This document shows, one piece after another, positions 46,801 through 59,007 of a stretch of 64,000 nucleotides of DNA. The stretch comes from Sarcocystis neurona (taxonomy: Eukaryota > Apicomplexa > Conoidasida > Eucoccidiorida > Sarcocystidae), in contig KL647314.1 in assembly GCA_000727475.1 (NCBI GenBank), positions 712,812 through 776,811 on the forward strand, in the 5' to 3' direction. The notes beneath the pieces are model-generated. The model ran no database searches. It was not told the DNA's origin and saw nothing but the letters and a program-made list of their open reading frames with translations. Position 1 is the stretch's first letter; each line of letters begins with the position of its first letter. The translations under genes and the position numbers were made by a program.

Positions 46801-49800
46801 ACTGTATTCTAGTTCATACACAAAGGGGGTACGCTTACAAGGAAGATGCTTCCACTAGAGATCCCACAATAGATGTGCCTGTGGTATTAGTCACCACTTG
46901 CGTTGAATATGGAGTTGCTTCACCGTCTACAGTCGGTGCGTTTAAGGGAGACACTTCCGTAACGCACCATGCGGCAGAGATCACAGTACTGGTGTCTAGC
47001 TGCGCGCAGACTGGGCGTACGAAATCCTTGTATCCATGCTGCACGAGTGTATCAACGCGTGCGTGTCTACATTTTCCACGTGTGTATACGTATACATACA
47101 TATAGACACCACGAGGGCTAGGAAACAAAAAAGATTCATTCGTATGTACCCATATACAAATAAATAAGATACCTTCGTGCGAAAGAAGGGCTACTGATCT
47201 GCACACTCACGCCTCTTCAGAAGCCACATTCGACACTCTAGAACGGTTTACACCACATACGTATACACGCCTTTGTGTACAGACCCACCCACTCGTGCGT
47301 GGGTCTGCTTTTGTGCGGCTACGCGGCTATCCTTATGAAGGTACATAACATACTTGTTCATACCAGCAGATACAGAGACGCTAGCATGGGCCCCTGCAGG
47401 GAGCTCGAGAGGGTGTGCAAAGTCGCTGTTGCGTTCAATTCTTACAGCGCTCTTCTGTCCTCATACAATCTTAGGAACCGCTTGTACCACACAATATGTA
47501 CACGTCTATTTAAGCGCACGGCTGCACGTCTTCGCGCGGCTCTCCGTACGTATCGATCAATGTATGCATATATCCACGTATATTTGGACATGCGTACGCC
47601 CATTACGTAGACACCAGAGCGTCCCACCTGCTGTACAACATTGCTCTGGCAGGAGAATGATGTAGTAGATTTTGTCGGGAGTTACATCGTCCTGTCACTC
47701 GGACCTGCCCCACGTACATCGGCACTTTTGTGTACCAACACCTCGGTCCAGTGTCTAGGTCTCTTCCTCTACTCCTCCATCTACGCTGCATGCTACAGAA
47801 ATTTGACATCACTCAGCCTGCTGCGCCAAAAGGTTCACAGCTACGTGAATGACATTACTGCATCAGCGGTGCTTCCCACCCGCGTTCTGCATTTGTTGCA
47901 TTGCTTACAGTGGAGGTCACCCAGGGTCTCCTTTGGGGCGACTGACAACCGTTTGAGCGCCGAGCCGTACCCGCATAGGTTTCATGCAGTCTCATTGAAT
48001 TTAGCGAAGGGCTCTGTCCACATACGAGCAGGGATCACATATTTTGACAGAATCACGGCGAAGCATGGAAGTACAAGTCTGACCAGCCGTACAGGTTTTG
48101 GTTCACGGGCTAATCGCTTGTGTATACCACATCGCCAAAAACTGGTTAGCTCAGATGTCACACCACATTCACTCGATCAACGAAACGTGTAGACATTGAC
48201 TCGCTTAACCGCCAGAGAAACCCCATCGCTCTCTATGCTTCAGGCAGTCTCGTTTGACGTCGTACGGACATGTGTACCGTTTTGACTGAAGAGCGCGGTG
48301 CAACGTATCCCGTAGCATTCAGTGCCGAAACCCTTCTTCGAAACTTTTCCTGCTCTGGCTGATAGCTCTAACATTGCAGATGCCAAAAAATGTGTATCGC
48401 TGGCAAAAGTGATTAACGAGAACTAGGGTTCATACTAGACAGCCCAGTGCGACGTCGGGATATCTTCCTACTTTCAACAGAAATGTGTTTGTCACTGAAC
48501 ACTGGATGAATCTACTGCACGTGGCCCTGTTTTGCGAAGACTTAGTGCCTGTTTCAGTCGTTACCTTCCGCTGTCGCCCCGTCAGTGTACATAGCTCACC
48601 TTTTCCTTCTAACATCCTATAGCCCTATGCAAACGCGCAGCACTTTACTCTTCGACCTCTCACAACAAAGAACAATATCTACTCTATTCTACTGAGGAAC
48701 TAATAGCAGCTAGCCCTGTGCCGCTTGCATGCACACCATAAAGCAGAAGGTGCTATGCCGGGCGACGAATGCTGCCCTATCTATCGATCAGGCAATCCCT
48801 CTGCTTCCTGCAGTGGTCATCTGGTGATATATAGTAAGTACAGTTCTCTATATTGTGTTGTCACCTGCACGCACTCCTTGTTTCCATTTCACGGAATCGC
48901 TCCTCTACTCTTCTAAAACGAAAGCACACAGAGCACGTTACAGCGGGAATACTGCACTGGTGCCACTGTGGAAAACCCCGGTGGATGGGCTCAGGGACAA
49001 GACTGACCTTCGCGCGCACTACGGGCGCCAGCTACGCTTGAATACAATTCTGTCTACATCCAGCAGGAGTTCGTCGTTATTTTTATGCCCCTTACTTTCA
49101 TCCTTCGGGTGCTACAGGATACCGTCCGCTCCTTTTTGACACGGTCGGAGTTGCAGCATCCTCTCTTATCCCTAAATGTATTCTTCCTCTCCAGTAGGCG
49201 GGTGCGACCAGTAACTCCACCCACCTGATTTTCCCCAGCAAGGACTCCCCTTACTGACGATGTTCGTCAGACTCAAGCTACAACTCGTTCGCTGCACTGT
49301 TTCGCAATATTCAGGAGTGGTCAGTCAGCCCTATCGTACCTTACAATGCCATCTAGCAGCGAATCAGCTTCACAGCTCGTCATAACGTGCGTTTGCCGGT
49401 GCCGTCTCACGCCCACATTGCCCTCCAGCACTGCTACACAAGCAGCACCCCTCATTCTTGTCGACGTAACCTGTCCGCGATGGCGGCCTTTAGAACACGT
49501 GGCGCCTTCAGGCTGCCCGTAGTCTCGATCGTGATGATCGTAGAGGCACGTACGCCTGCTCCGATGTCACTGCATCTGATAATGTGCGATCTATTCACCG
49601 GGTACAAGTCTGCTTCCGTGCGGTAACAGTTGCCCCAGTATTGAGTCCGCATCAGATGGTCGCCTCCTTCAGGATACGTGTCTCCCTTTTTTTACTTCCG
49701 GCTGTCTGCGTGGAGAGACTACGGACTAGAAGCAACCAAGACACATACTAGAAGACATGTCTCCGCAGAGTGCACTGACACTTACTTGCGTCTGCATAAC

Positions 49801-50016
49801 ACTTCCCGTCGTACACGTACCCGACATCCCGTCCGAAAATAACTAAATTTCTTTGTGTAAAACTTCCCGTTGTCCACGGCACTCTATTACAAGATCACTA
49901 AATTTCTCTACGTATAGCCCACCGTCGTACGCGACACCCTGTTCGGAAATCACTAAATTTCTCTACTTAAAATTTCCACTTGTACACAAGGGTTCGAAAA
50001 TAGCTGAATTTCTGTA
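49801..50016. repeat. Degenerate tandem repeat, about 60 bp, four copies
   Basis: Units start at about 49801, 49861, 49919 and 49974 and share acttcccgtcgtacacg and cggaaatcactaaatttctc segments. The last copy is truncated. The divergence suggests an old array. Confidence 0.8.
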
Positions 50017-52584
50017 CCACCAGCTCACGATACCCACTTGGACTAGCTGAACTACGCTCTTGACCTTGCGAGGCAGATATATACTGCTTCAACAGACATA
50101 CTGCGTGGCCCACATTCGTAGCCAACCTAGTATCGTTCAAGGCTAACCTCATGAACAATATCAGAAAAGCCCATCCCACATTGCCGGCTGTCAGCGACAT
50201 ACTTCTCTCGAACCCAGAACAGACTAACAGAAGAACATTGGCGAACTGCTATTTTTTGCCGTGCAGGGGCACGCAGCGTTTACGTGCTACTTTACGGTCT
50301 CTCAGCACTTTATACGTGTGTGATATTAACACTGCCTACGCAGTACGTAGCTGTCTGGGTGGTTGAACGGTTGCCTCCGTATGTGTAATATTCTGCTACC
50401 TTGACCTCTCTTCCACAGTCCATATTCGCCCCCATGGATAAAGAAGACTGGCACCGCATTCGCTTTCATATCTTATCGTACAATCGATTATTCAGCTCAG
50501 CATCCCCTGTACATGAATTTGACAAAATTCCCAGCCGCCTTGATATCTGCATCAGACGTGCCAACATACAGACCAGCCCTCGTGGAAAGCAGCACGCGTT
50601 CTGTGCATGGAAAGACTGGACAATCGCACCCGTTAACAGCTGCACACAGCGTTGTTCCTCGATACAACCAATTTATTCCGCTCTAGCGCGGTCGCCGTTG
50701 GACCTGACCTCAGCGGCGTAACCGCCCGTCATTTCTCTGTCCTGCCGCGTTCAACCACAATGCCATGACTGCCGAGTTTGTTTTGACAGAAGCGTGCAGA
50801 GTGTATACGTTTAAGCATCTTCGCAGCCCCCACGACGATTTTACCGCATACGTACAAGAATGCGCAAGTTTGTGCGTCTCCACGATAGTCCGTATCCCTC
50901 CAGAGGACAAGTCGCCTCCCCATGTAGTAGTGCAGTACTCCGGAAGTCACTGGCGTGCATCCATCTGTAAAGCCTCTGTCTGTGTGAGCTTCACAGGGAC
51001 GGCTATCCCGCGTCACATTTGCCCCAAGTGCGTTCCCAACGCAGCGTCCACCTGGACACTAGTTCACCCGTAGTCGGATCACGCGAACCCATGTGACCCC
51101 TGCTCTGGGAGACAACTGTTCGATTAGTCAGGCTGGTTGTCCTGCTCTCAAAGCGAATTTGCTCATCATACTAATTTCCACAGCAGTCGAGAGGACCAGT
51201 CGCAGCTGCAGTCAAGCGAGCAGGTAGTGGACAATGTATACCATTTCGTATATCTTAGAGCTCCGCTGATAACGTTCGCACATTACTCGTGGCTTCCCTT
51301 CATCTAAATGGAATCCACAGACGGTGCTACACACCAGTTGCTCTCTGAAAAACCACACTGCAGGGCCAAATGTGGCATCCAATTTCATTTTCCCAAGCGC
51401 ACTCATACAAGACTGCAGGACAACTGGGTCAAATTAGACATTCACACACAGCAGGCGGGACTTGCATACCTCGCAGCTCTCCTTCGACAACAGAAGGAAA
51501 ACAAGAGGGGGGACGCACAGCAGAATACCGACGGCACACACGACGGGGAGGAATCCCCTTCAACTCGACAACGTTGTGCCAATGTAATCGGCTAAAAAAA
51601 AAAGACAATACGGTGTAGAAAATCTGTCCAAAACGCCACAGATACGACACATCCAACGGCTAGCTATGCAGGATAACTCGGAACTCAGAAAAGAAGTCCG
51701 GAGAAGAGCTAACAGAGCAAAAATAGTGAAGCAGGCGAGGCAGGCATGCCGCACCACTGACAGAAGCAGGGATGAGGAAAAAGGACAATTATGATTATAC
51801 AGGCAAAAACTGCGTTCCGCGGCATTGGACACACAAGGAATCTGGACACGAGGATTCACCCTCCGGAAGATTCTGCACAAGAAAGTGTCCACAAGTGTAT
51901 GAGATGAGGCATAGAGAAATAGGCTGTTTATACAAATGAATGTAAATATCTAATCAGCCCTGTGGGGACAGAAACGGGTTGCTTATGGGGTAGAGATACA
52001 GGTGGGAAATGCTTGTTACCCTACCTCGATATACGTACATGTGTACGTGTATGCGGGTATGCATGTACACACGTGTCCACACGTGTTCTGCTTTGTGTCT
52101 AAGACTAAGTGTGCACCTGCGGAAGGGTATTTGTGCATACAGATATATGTGTACATATAAGCATGTATATACACATGTTTGCGCCGCCTTACCCTCACAT
52201 TTAGATTCCAACGCAAATGAATACAAACACTGTTGATATACATATACATGTCTGCGTGCGCGTCCTTTCTGTAGATCTAATGCTATCTGCCTTCCGACTA
52301 CCGCGTTGCGGCATGTAAATCCTGCAGTTTCGCTGCCAAAGAACCGGGCGTGCACTGCTGCGACACACCCTATCATATCCGTTTTCATAATAATGAGTAA
52401 TGTACGATTCCGTGGAAGAGATCCGCAGAGCACCCGCATCTGTTTATGACTGAGGAAAGTACATCTACAGTTATATGAAATTCCAATTTCCACAAGCCAA
52501 ACACGGAATGAGGTCTCTAGCACGAAGAGTCACGCACGTGGTTAACGTATCCTTCAGGGTGCTGCCACACAAGTAGAAAGTAAT

Positions 52585-52703
52585 CAACAACGAACGCGAA
52601 CTTGTGGTTGGATTGCCTGAAAAGAAAGAAAACATGGTCTGTCAATCACGAACGAACGTAAATTTGTGGTTGGATTCCCTGGAAAAAGAAAACCATGGTC
52701 TGA
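52585..52703. repeat. Tandem duplication, about 60 bp, two copies
   Basis: Both copies contain ttgtggttggattgcctgaa-like sequence, then aaagaaaacatggtctg. The units are about 75-80% alike by eye. Confidence 0.8.
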
Positions 52704-54705
52704 CGCCTACTCAGAAGTTCAAGTCAGCAGCCAGGCATGGCTCACGTAGCAGCACGAAAAACTGCTCTCGCAGACGGAAGTTCTACTGTAAAGGCCCGCC
52801 CACTCACTAGACAGAACTGCAGCAGTATCGCAAACCTGGAATCAGAGTTGTCAGTCGGTCTGCACGAAAGGTGGTGGCGCCTCCTCGCAGAACGCCACTG
52901 TCCATGAGCTCGGGCTGCCTTAATAAAATTGCCTACAATGCGTCCCTCTTGACGCGCAACAAGAGAAAGCAGGGCCAACCCCTGCGTATGTATGTGCGTT
53001 TTTCATTGCAAAATTTTTTGTCGTGTTCATGTGGAACCCTACAGAAAGCGCGGCAGAGTGTTCCTGGGCCACGATTTACCGACAGACGTCGCGAACGGTA
53101 GTTTTCGCAGGTGCACACATTCCCTAGCACTCACGTATATGGCCTCCTGCAGCAGCACGCGGTCCTGCTTGAGCGAACACCACGTCCGCCAGTTTCCGCG
53201 GAAGCGTGCAATCTTATGCCAGGATACGTTTTGCAGATATGCCGTTTCAACCGAACGGGCAGAGATGATGTTACACATAGCAGCTCCTTAAGCAACTGAG
53301 ATAGCCTCCTCATCAGTCCACTACCCTTAGCGGCATGCAGCAGTTGCCACTGAGGGGCTTTCAGGCATCAGCCACATCTGCACATGTACTTTTCATTGTC
53401 ACGCGCAAATGCGGCTACTAATACACAGTGTGGTTGCGGTCCCACCACAAGACGCTCTGCAGAGCTTACGTATCGTAAAGAGCGACGAAGTATTACAACA
53501 GTAGCGCGTGAGATGTTCCTTCGAGACGCACAGCCAACACGATAATACAGCACCCATCAGAGCCGCTTGAAGGAGATGGCAACGGGGTGGGGGCAAGGCG
53601 TCTGCTTCACTCATGTGTCCCCTTCTGCCGTGCATACATACATATATACATACATACGCAGTCCGCAGTCGCGCACAGAAGAGACGTCGTGCACAGAAAA
53701 GGTGGACAGAATTCGCGAGACCAAATATGGCTGTCGCATGCGAGAGCAGATATGTACCCGCACGTTTCGAAAGCAAAGAGCATACCAGACCACTGACAGT
53801 CAGCGAAGAATCGCCAATTATTGCTTGTCTTCGGAAAGATGCAGATATTTATCTCTCCTACGGCTCCGATGGGGGTCTGCTAGAGATTTTCTCCGTTCTA
53901 TGGAGCTGGGGGTTCTGCTCTAGCGTAAGGCGTGTCCAATGAGCAAAGAGCTCGCCCCTTGGAAGTCGCAGCATCGTGCTGTTGTGCAGAAACAGCAGTA
54001 GAGTGTCGGCTGTGTCAGGCTTTTCTAAAACTTCTCTGTTACGTTCCTGCAAACATGTATTTGTACAAAAACAATTTTATCCCGCTGTGTAGATCTGTCG
54101 CTTACGTAACATACATTCGCATGTGTGTACTTACCTATGTATGAGTGGAAAAATGCAATATGCACGCAGTGTCTCTGGATTTCTTGTGCGTAGCCGTGGG
54201 GATGTTAACGTCTATGCGAGCATTCACCTACAAACCTCCATACACTGTATACATGTATGGATGCAAAGGAGAGTAGACACGTTAGTGTGACGCAGTCAGA
54301 AAATCACTTTTTGCTTCTAGAGTTGCGTAAGTGTGTGTACGTGTCCACACGTAGAGAGCGCATGTATATAGAGAGCGATAGAGAGGACGAGAGAAAGTAT
54401 GATGTAGATGTGTCGTGACAGAAGTGGAGGTATACAACAATAGCAAATAAACGGGAGGCCGCTTTCAGATGGACAAGGTTAAGAGGATTAGCTCAGGTCC
54501 AACGATCCCTTCGACTTCCCTGGCTTTAAGGGGCTCGCTGAGATACCTAGGCATACACATATACATATGTGTATATCCGTAAACACATCTCTGTGTCGAT
54601 GCATAACTCCAGGTGCCTCCTCTATGTGGAAAGCTGAACAGGTGGTTACAACTTACTCGACTCTTTCACAATTTCACAATTCAGTCTCGACTACGTCGAG
54701 CGCCG

Positions 54706-55293
54706 TCATCTGTTGCTGACCACTGCAGTCAGTTTCTCCATAGATGTGTTCGTGTATTCGCATGTATGAGGCGTTAAACATTCAGACACCGCTTGCGGGG
54801 CCTGTAGAGCCGAGAACTGCCTACAGATACACTGATACGGCCACGTCCACTGCAACTGCAGCGCTCCCTTCATCCTCCACAACTGCTTAAGCGCATGCAC
54901 AGAAGCATTAAGAAGAGCCGCTAGCAAAAGTCCATCTCTGCCGTCTATTAGCTTTCCTGCCCTCGGTATCCGCCGTCCAGTTTCAAATAGTTCGCACCTA
55001 AACAACAACAAGGAACGTGTAGCCGCGTCCTTGTGCGGCATGAACTGCCATGCTGGGACAGCTGCTGGTCCTTCGCTCTCTGTAATTTTGCACTCGTCTT
55101 TGGAGAGCCTGCTGCTGCTGCTGTATCTAGTCCTAACAGTGCTCCTGCCATGTCGTGGCTGTTGTTGGTACTGTTCGTGTGCTCTCCTCCTAGACAAGCG
55201 AGCACACCTGCACAGCTTAAAGGACCATTCAGTTGTGCGCATGTAGTACTGCACCTGTTGCTTGCTTATACTCGTATCCCTGCAGCACAGCAC
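54706..55293 (-). CDS. Hypothetical protein frame, 195 codons (unrecognised)
   Basis: An uninterrupted minus-strand frame at the right edge of the repeat-poor island. It is mixed in composition rather than homopolymeric, with segments such as KDAATRSLLLFRCELFETGR, KLIDGRDGLLLAALLNASV and HALKQLWRMKGALQLQWTW. I recognise no domain, signal peptide or membrane helix. A competing + frame covers 55033-55476. It could be a single-exon gene, part of an exon, or chance. Confidence 0.3.
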   Translation of the reverse strand: MLCCRDTSISKQQVQYYMRTTEWSFKLCRCARLSRRRAHEQYQQQPRHGRSTVRTRYSSSSRLSKDECKITESEGPAAVPAWQFMPHKDAATRSLLLFRCELFETGRRIPRAGKLIDGRDGLLLAALLNASVHALKQLWRMKGALQLQWTWPYQCICRQFSALQAPQAVSECLTPHTCEYTNTSMEKLTAVVSNR

Positions 55294-55479
55294 CTGTGGA
55301 GCAGTACAGACGAGACACCCCCCCGAAGCAGTCGCATACGGACTGTCAGCGCCGGTACAGATTTAATCAAACGCGCTCCTAATATTTCTCTGAACTACGT
55401 AAGGTGTAGTAGAGCTTATCCGTCGCAACGAATACAAATCACGATGAGAAGACGACATTTAGAGACAAAGATCTGAAAG

Positions 55480-56093
55480 GTGGCAACTTTTAGAGACGTC
55501 GTGGCTGCTGCGGTGTCATTGCCCTTTCCCGTGACTTTGTTCACCTCCGGAGATTGCGTCTCTTGTGTCATGACCTCCTGTGGCACCGCTCACAGAGAAC
55601 GAAAAGCAATCACACGGAAGCGCACAGGCATTCAAGAAATTGACGTGAACGTGGACGGCGGACACGACTTTCTCGGGAAAGCATTGCTACGGCATGGACG
55701 AAAATTCACTGTTATACGCGTTGCTGCGTCGTCGTGGCAGCTGTTGCCGCTGCCCCTTGCTTTACCTGGAGGGCGGCTGCTGGCGCTGGGGCAGCTCGTG
55801 CTCATGCGTTCCACATTATTTTTCTTCCGAGACTGCGTGCATCATTCCTGTTGCTGCTTGTGGTGCACCTGCTCGTTTCCCTGGTGTCGTGCATCCGTTG
55901 TCGCTGCTCCCGTGGTTGCTGCAGCTAATGACGCCCTTCTACACGTTGCGGATTTTACTCGAAGTGTTTCTGCGGCTGGTGTTGTTCGCAGCGCCTGACG
56001 CTATTGCAGCTCCCACTGCTCTTGCCGGTAGTCTTCGCTCCTGCTGCTCTTGCCGAGCCTGCTGCTGCAGGCGAACGCGAATATCCCCCCGAA
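55480..56093 (+). CDS. Open block with possible hydrophobic exon (unrecognised)
   Basis: Two + frames overlap here. One (55694-56113) contains LSLLPWLLQLMTPFYTLRIL then LEVFLRLVLFAAPD, a plausible membrane segment. The other (55480-55998) contains GHDFLGKALLRHGRKFTVIR. CTG sequence between 55730 and 56070 helps keep frames open. Which frame, if any, is used cannot be decided here. Confidence 0.2.
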
Positions 56094-56178
56094 GTAGTCG
56101 TATCATGCTTTAGACAGCCCTCCTTCCCTGTCTACCCCGCACTGTTGTTCCTACTTGCTTCTGGTGTAACAATCGCAG

Positions 56179-56507
56179 ACCCGAGAAGTGTTGCAGTTCT
56201 GGTGTGCGTATCGCAGCGCTTCCCGCTGGGCAACCGCCAGCCACAGGGTCAACAACAGCAGGTAACAGCAGCGAACTACACCCAGCTCGCAATTTACGGC
56301 AGAAGTAGCCGCCGCCCAGACTCGATGCTGCGGGCAGGGAACAACGCGGGAAACGTCGTGGCTGCAGCTCCAGTAGTAGCCCGTGTTTCTTCGCCTACAG
56401 CGGGAAGAAGCGCACCGGCCCAGTACTTCATCGAGCAAGTATACTAACGCGGGTCTCCTCGGGGAGCAGACCGGCAGCTGCTGACGGCGGAGGCCGCAGT
56501 CGCAACG
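56179..56507 (+). CDS. Candidate chain of small exons (unrecognised)
   Basis: Segments 56179-56261, 56401-56438 and 56470-56507 can be joined in phase (phases 2 and 1). They read TREVLQFWCAYRSASRWATA, then GKKRTGPVLHRA and RQLLTAEAAVAT. The composition is coding-like, but the implied introns are 139 and 31 nt, far smaller than in the two secure genes. I tried several frame combinations, so the fit could be chance. No family recognised. Confidence 0.2.
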
Positions 56508-56574
56508 GTAATAACAGAAAGCAGAGGCGCACCAGCAGGGGTACAAAGGGCTGCTTGAACCGCGGGGTCAGTAG

Positions 56575-56901
56575 AGCCGGCCGCAAGAAGGGTGTGACCG
56601 GACAAAAGAAAAAGCCACTAGTGCAGCGGAAAGAGCGGCAGCCCCTGCAGCCCCTGTGCAGGTGCTGCAGCAAGACGTAGAGCAACTCTACCGAAGCCAC
56701 CAGCGCGACTTCGACACCCTGTTGCCGGTTCAGAGACGGCTTGTCGTCTGCGGTGGAACCCTGCATCAGCACCAGCCTCGGAGCGGAAGACGAAACAGTG
56801 GCCTTTATACAGGTGTCAAGACTTCCCTACTTTTACACTTGGAAGTCTGGTGTATTCGCAAACTGAAACTCTTGGGTCAAGAGCTTCTATGGCGGCAATA
56901 A
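56575..56901 (+). CDS. Hydrophilic open block (unrecognised)
   Basis: After a TAG that could serve as an acceptor, the frame reads KEKATSAAERAAAPAAPVQV, LQQDVEQLYRSHQRDFDTLL and PVQRRLVVCGG, with helical, possibly coiled-coil character. Donor-like gt sites at 56728 and 56753 precede the less coding-like remainder. A minus-strand frame also covers the interval. Confidence 0.25.
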   Translation, partial: SRPQEGCDRTKEKATSAAERAAAPAAPVQVLQQDVEQLYRSHQRDFDTLLPVQRRLVVCGGTLHQHQPRSGRRNSGLYTGVKTSLLLHLEVWCIRKLKLLGQELLWRQ

Positions 56902-57066
56902 GTATTGCTGCGACGTGTCAGTCGCTTGCGCTCCTCGCTGCCCAGCTGTCGTGCCTCGTGCTGCAGGGCGTCGGTACCTACCACAGCGGTTCCCTGTTCT
57001 GTTGTTGCCCTTGGGCTGATTACGCTTAAACCCAGCAACCATTCTCTCTTCTCTGTAATGCTGCAG

Positions 57067-57653
57067 CACCGCCTGCAGCAGCCGGCCTGCAGCAGGAGGA
57101 GCGGCAGGACCCGGCGCATCAAGAGCAACAACAGCGGGGTGCCCCTGGGGCCACAGTTGCAGAAGCTGTGTCACAGGTTCAGCGTGCTACCCAGACCCGG
57201 GTCCAATCAGCTGCTTCAGGCTCTCTAGTCGACGGCGCTGCCACAGTGCCTCGCCTTGCTAGTGCTCCCCTCCTCCTCTGCTGCTTTGCCTGTGGTGTAG
57301 CGGCGGCTGGAGCTGTTTCTGGGAGTGCTTTCTGCACTCTGGTGTGGCTGGCGCAGTATTCCTGCACTGTCCCTTCAGCAACTGTTGTCCCTGCCACTGG
57401 TACTACTAGCGGGGGCACCACCGCAGTTGCTCCCCGCGACTGTCGCTTCCACGGCTGCTGGTTTTCCGCGGTGTCAAGTACGGGGATCGTACTGCTGCCA
57501 CCAGCGCTAGTGCCACCCGTACTATCCGCTGCTGCTGCTGCGAAGTCACGCTGGTGGCTGCTGCGGCTGCTGCTGCTGTTTCGGTGGCTGCTGTTGCTTT
57601 GGCTGCTTCGCCGCCGCGAAGGCTCAGGCACCGCTGCTCCATTGCTCGTGTAG
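57067..57653 (+). CDS. Gln-rich open block followed by hydrophobic segment (unrecognised)
   Basis: From an acceptor-like ctgcag at 57066 the frame runs LQQEERQDPAHQEQQQRGAP, GATVAEAVSQVQRATQTRVQ and SAASGSLVDGAATVPRLASA, then a hydrophobic stretch near 57270-57360. The hydrophilic part looks coding; the end dissolves into CTG repeats. Possibly the same gene as the blocks at 56.2-56.9 kb. Confidence 0.25.
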
Positions 57654-57845
57654 TCCTGTTCTGCGCCGGTCCTGCTGCTGTTGTTACCCGTAGTGACTAC
57701 CACACTGCTGCTGCGGCTGCTTTGGTCCAGCTGTGTTGCTCGGGGCTGTGTTCGTTCGCTGCTGCTGCTGCTGCTGCTCGGTTGCTGGTGCTCCCGCTGC
57801 TGCTGCTACCGCCACTTTGCTGCGGGCGCAGCTGGTAATACTTGC
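57520..57845. repeat. CTG/GCT tract
   Basis: Dense CTG and GCT runs on the + strand which keep all + frames open. This is the strongest trinucleotide tract in the right-hand 10 kb. Confidence 0.75.
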
Positions 57846-59007
57846 TGCGCAACTACTGTGCGCGTCACGCGTGCGTGCTGTGCAATTTTTAGGGGCAGCT
57901 GCGGCACCATCTCTTTCTCTTCTGATTTTTCTCTTCGTCGCCTCCGTGCGGCAGCGTCGTTTTCACGAGTTCCTCGTATTTTCGTGTCTGTATTCGTTGC
58001 GACTTTTTTGACGCGTCGTCTCCGCCGCCGTTCTGCGTAGCTCTGCTGCCCAGTGCTTCTGCCCGTGCATCCCCCGACGCAACAGCAACAGCGTGAGCAA
58101 CGCCTGAACGCCAGTCAACTGTCTTTGATACCACCACTAGAACAATATCCTACCCTGTTTCTGTGCTTCGTTTTCGCTGTAACAGACTTATCAGCCGCGG
58201 TTGGACGGACTTCCGTCCCTCGTGGAGCCCTCCGTATAGCCCTTCACCCTCTCCCCTTCAAAGGAGAATCCTTGCAGACCTCGTCCCACCGACGTATTCC
58301 CTCCCGTGTTTGTCGCTCCATGTTATTAACGTGCAGCTCCACCCGAAAACCACGCCGTCTTTCCCATTTTTATTTTCCGCGGTAGTCGGTCCTTATTTTA
58401 GTTCGGCACAGTCCCTTTGCAGCGGCCGCCGTGTCGTTATACTCTCCTTCACAAGCTCTTTTCCCGCTCTCCCTTTCCATTCTGCAAGCATATCAGCAAC
58501 GCGTCTGTTCCGTCCAGGCGACTATTTTGTCGTTGCTCAGTAACCAAGGTCTTGTACGTGTTCCTGTGTCTTTCCGCGACAGCCTTCTACGAAACCGTGC
58601 TGCATAACCCCTTGGTGTTCCCCCCCACTCGTTTTTCGCAGAAAATCCCAATTGTTAAAAGTCTTCACCGTCCTCGCTCAGTAAGGAAACATTAGAAATT
58701 TGAATTTGGTCTTTGCTTCTGGCACTCTCCCACTGGAACGGCCTTGACCCCAGCAGTTGGCGTCGGCCCTCCCTTCAGCAGCTAGAGAAGAAACTGACAG
58801 CTACGAGCCGTGTACCACCGCTTCTGCCGTTATTTCGCCCGTTCTCCTTCGGCCTGCTGCTTATCTTCTTCCCTTTCCATTTTCGACCGCAGCAACCGCT
58901 ACTGTTCTCCGACACCTGCGGCTGCCTGGTGTCTACTACCTTCACACTGCGCACTGCGCCCGCTCGTTACCCGCGCGCGGCGCTTCGCTTCTCACCCTGT
59001 GTTGTAG
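57846..59007. other. Mixed region with short open blocks, no named gene
   Basis: A + frame at 58053-58190 (QQQQREQRLNASQLSLIPPL) and another at 58757-58990 (REETDSYEPCTTASAVISPV) have coding-like character. A minus frame at 57889-58137 is highly charged. Splice partners are not evident, and the pyrimidine-rich composition lowers confidence. Confidence 0.3.

Larger units (their letters stand above)
46800..54600. other. Repeat-poor island with no convincing gene
   Basis: About 7.8 kb with no CAG/CTG tract and almost no AT microsatellite, unlike both flanks. Frames are short and stop-rich. The longest are + 47641-48192 (183 codons), - 46835-47206 and - 51954-52523. None shows a domain I recognise, and I found no reverse transcriptase YxDD, integrase zinc finger or transposase signature. 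It may be a repeat-poor chromosomal segment or a decayed mobile element. Confidence 0.6.

Noticed and set aside
46800..54600. An intact retrotransposon or virus-derived element
   Set aside because: No long terminal repeats, reverse transcriptase, RNase H, integrase or capsid motif could be found by reading all frames; only the possibility of a decayed element is kept.
57179..57703. A 174-codon minus frame (Ser/Arg/Ala-rich)
   Set aside because: It overlaps the + Gln-rich block, which has better coding character and an acceptor; the minus frame looks like a shadow of CTG sequence at its 5' half. Not fully excluded.
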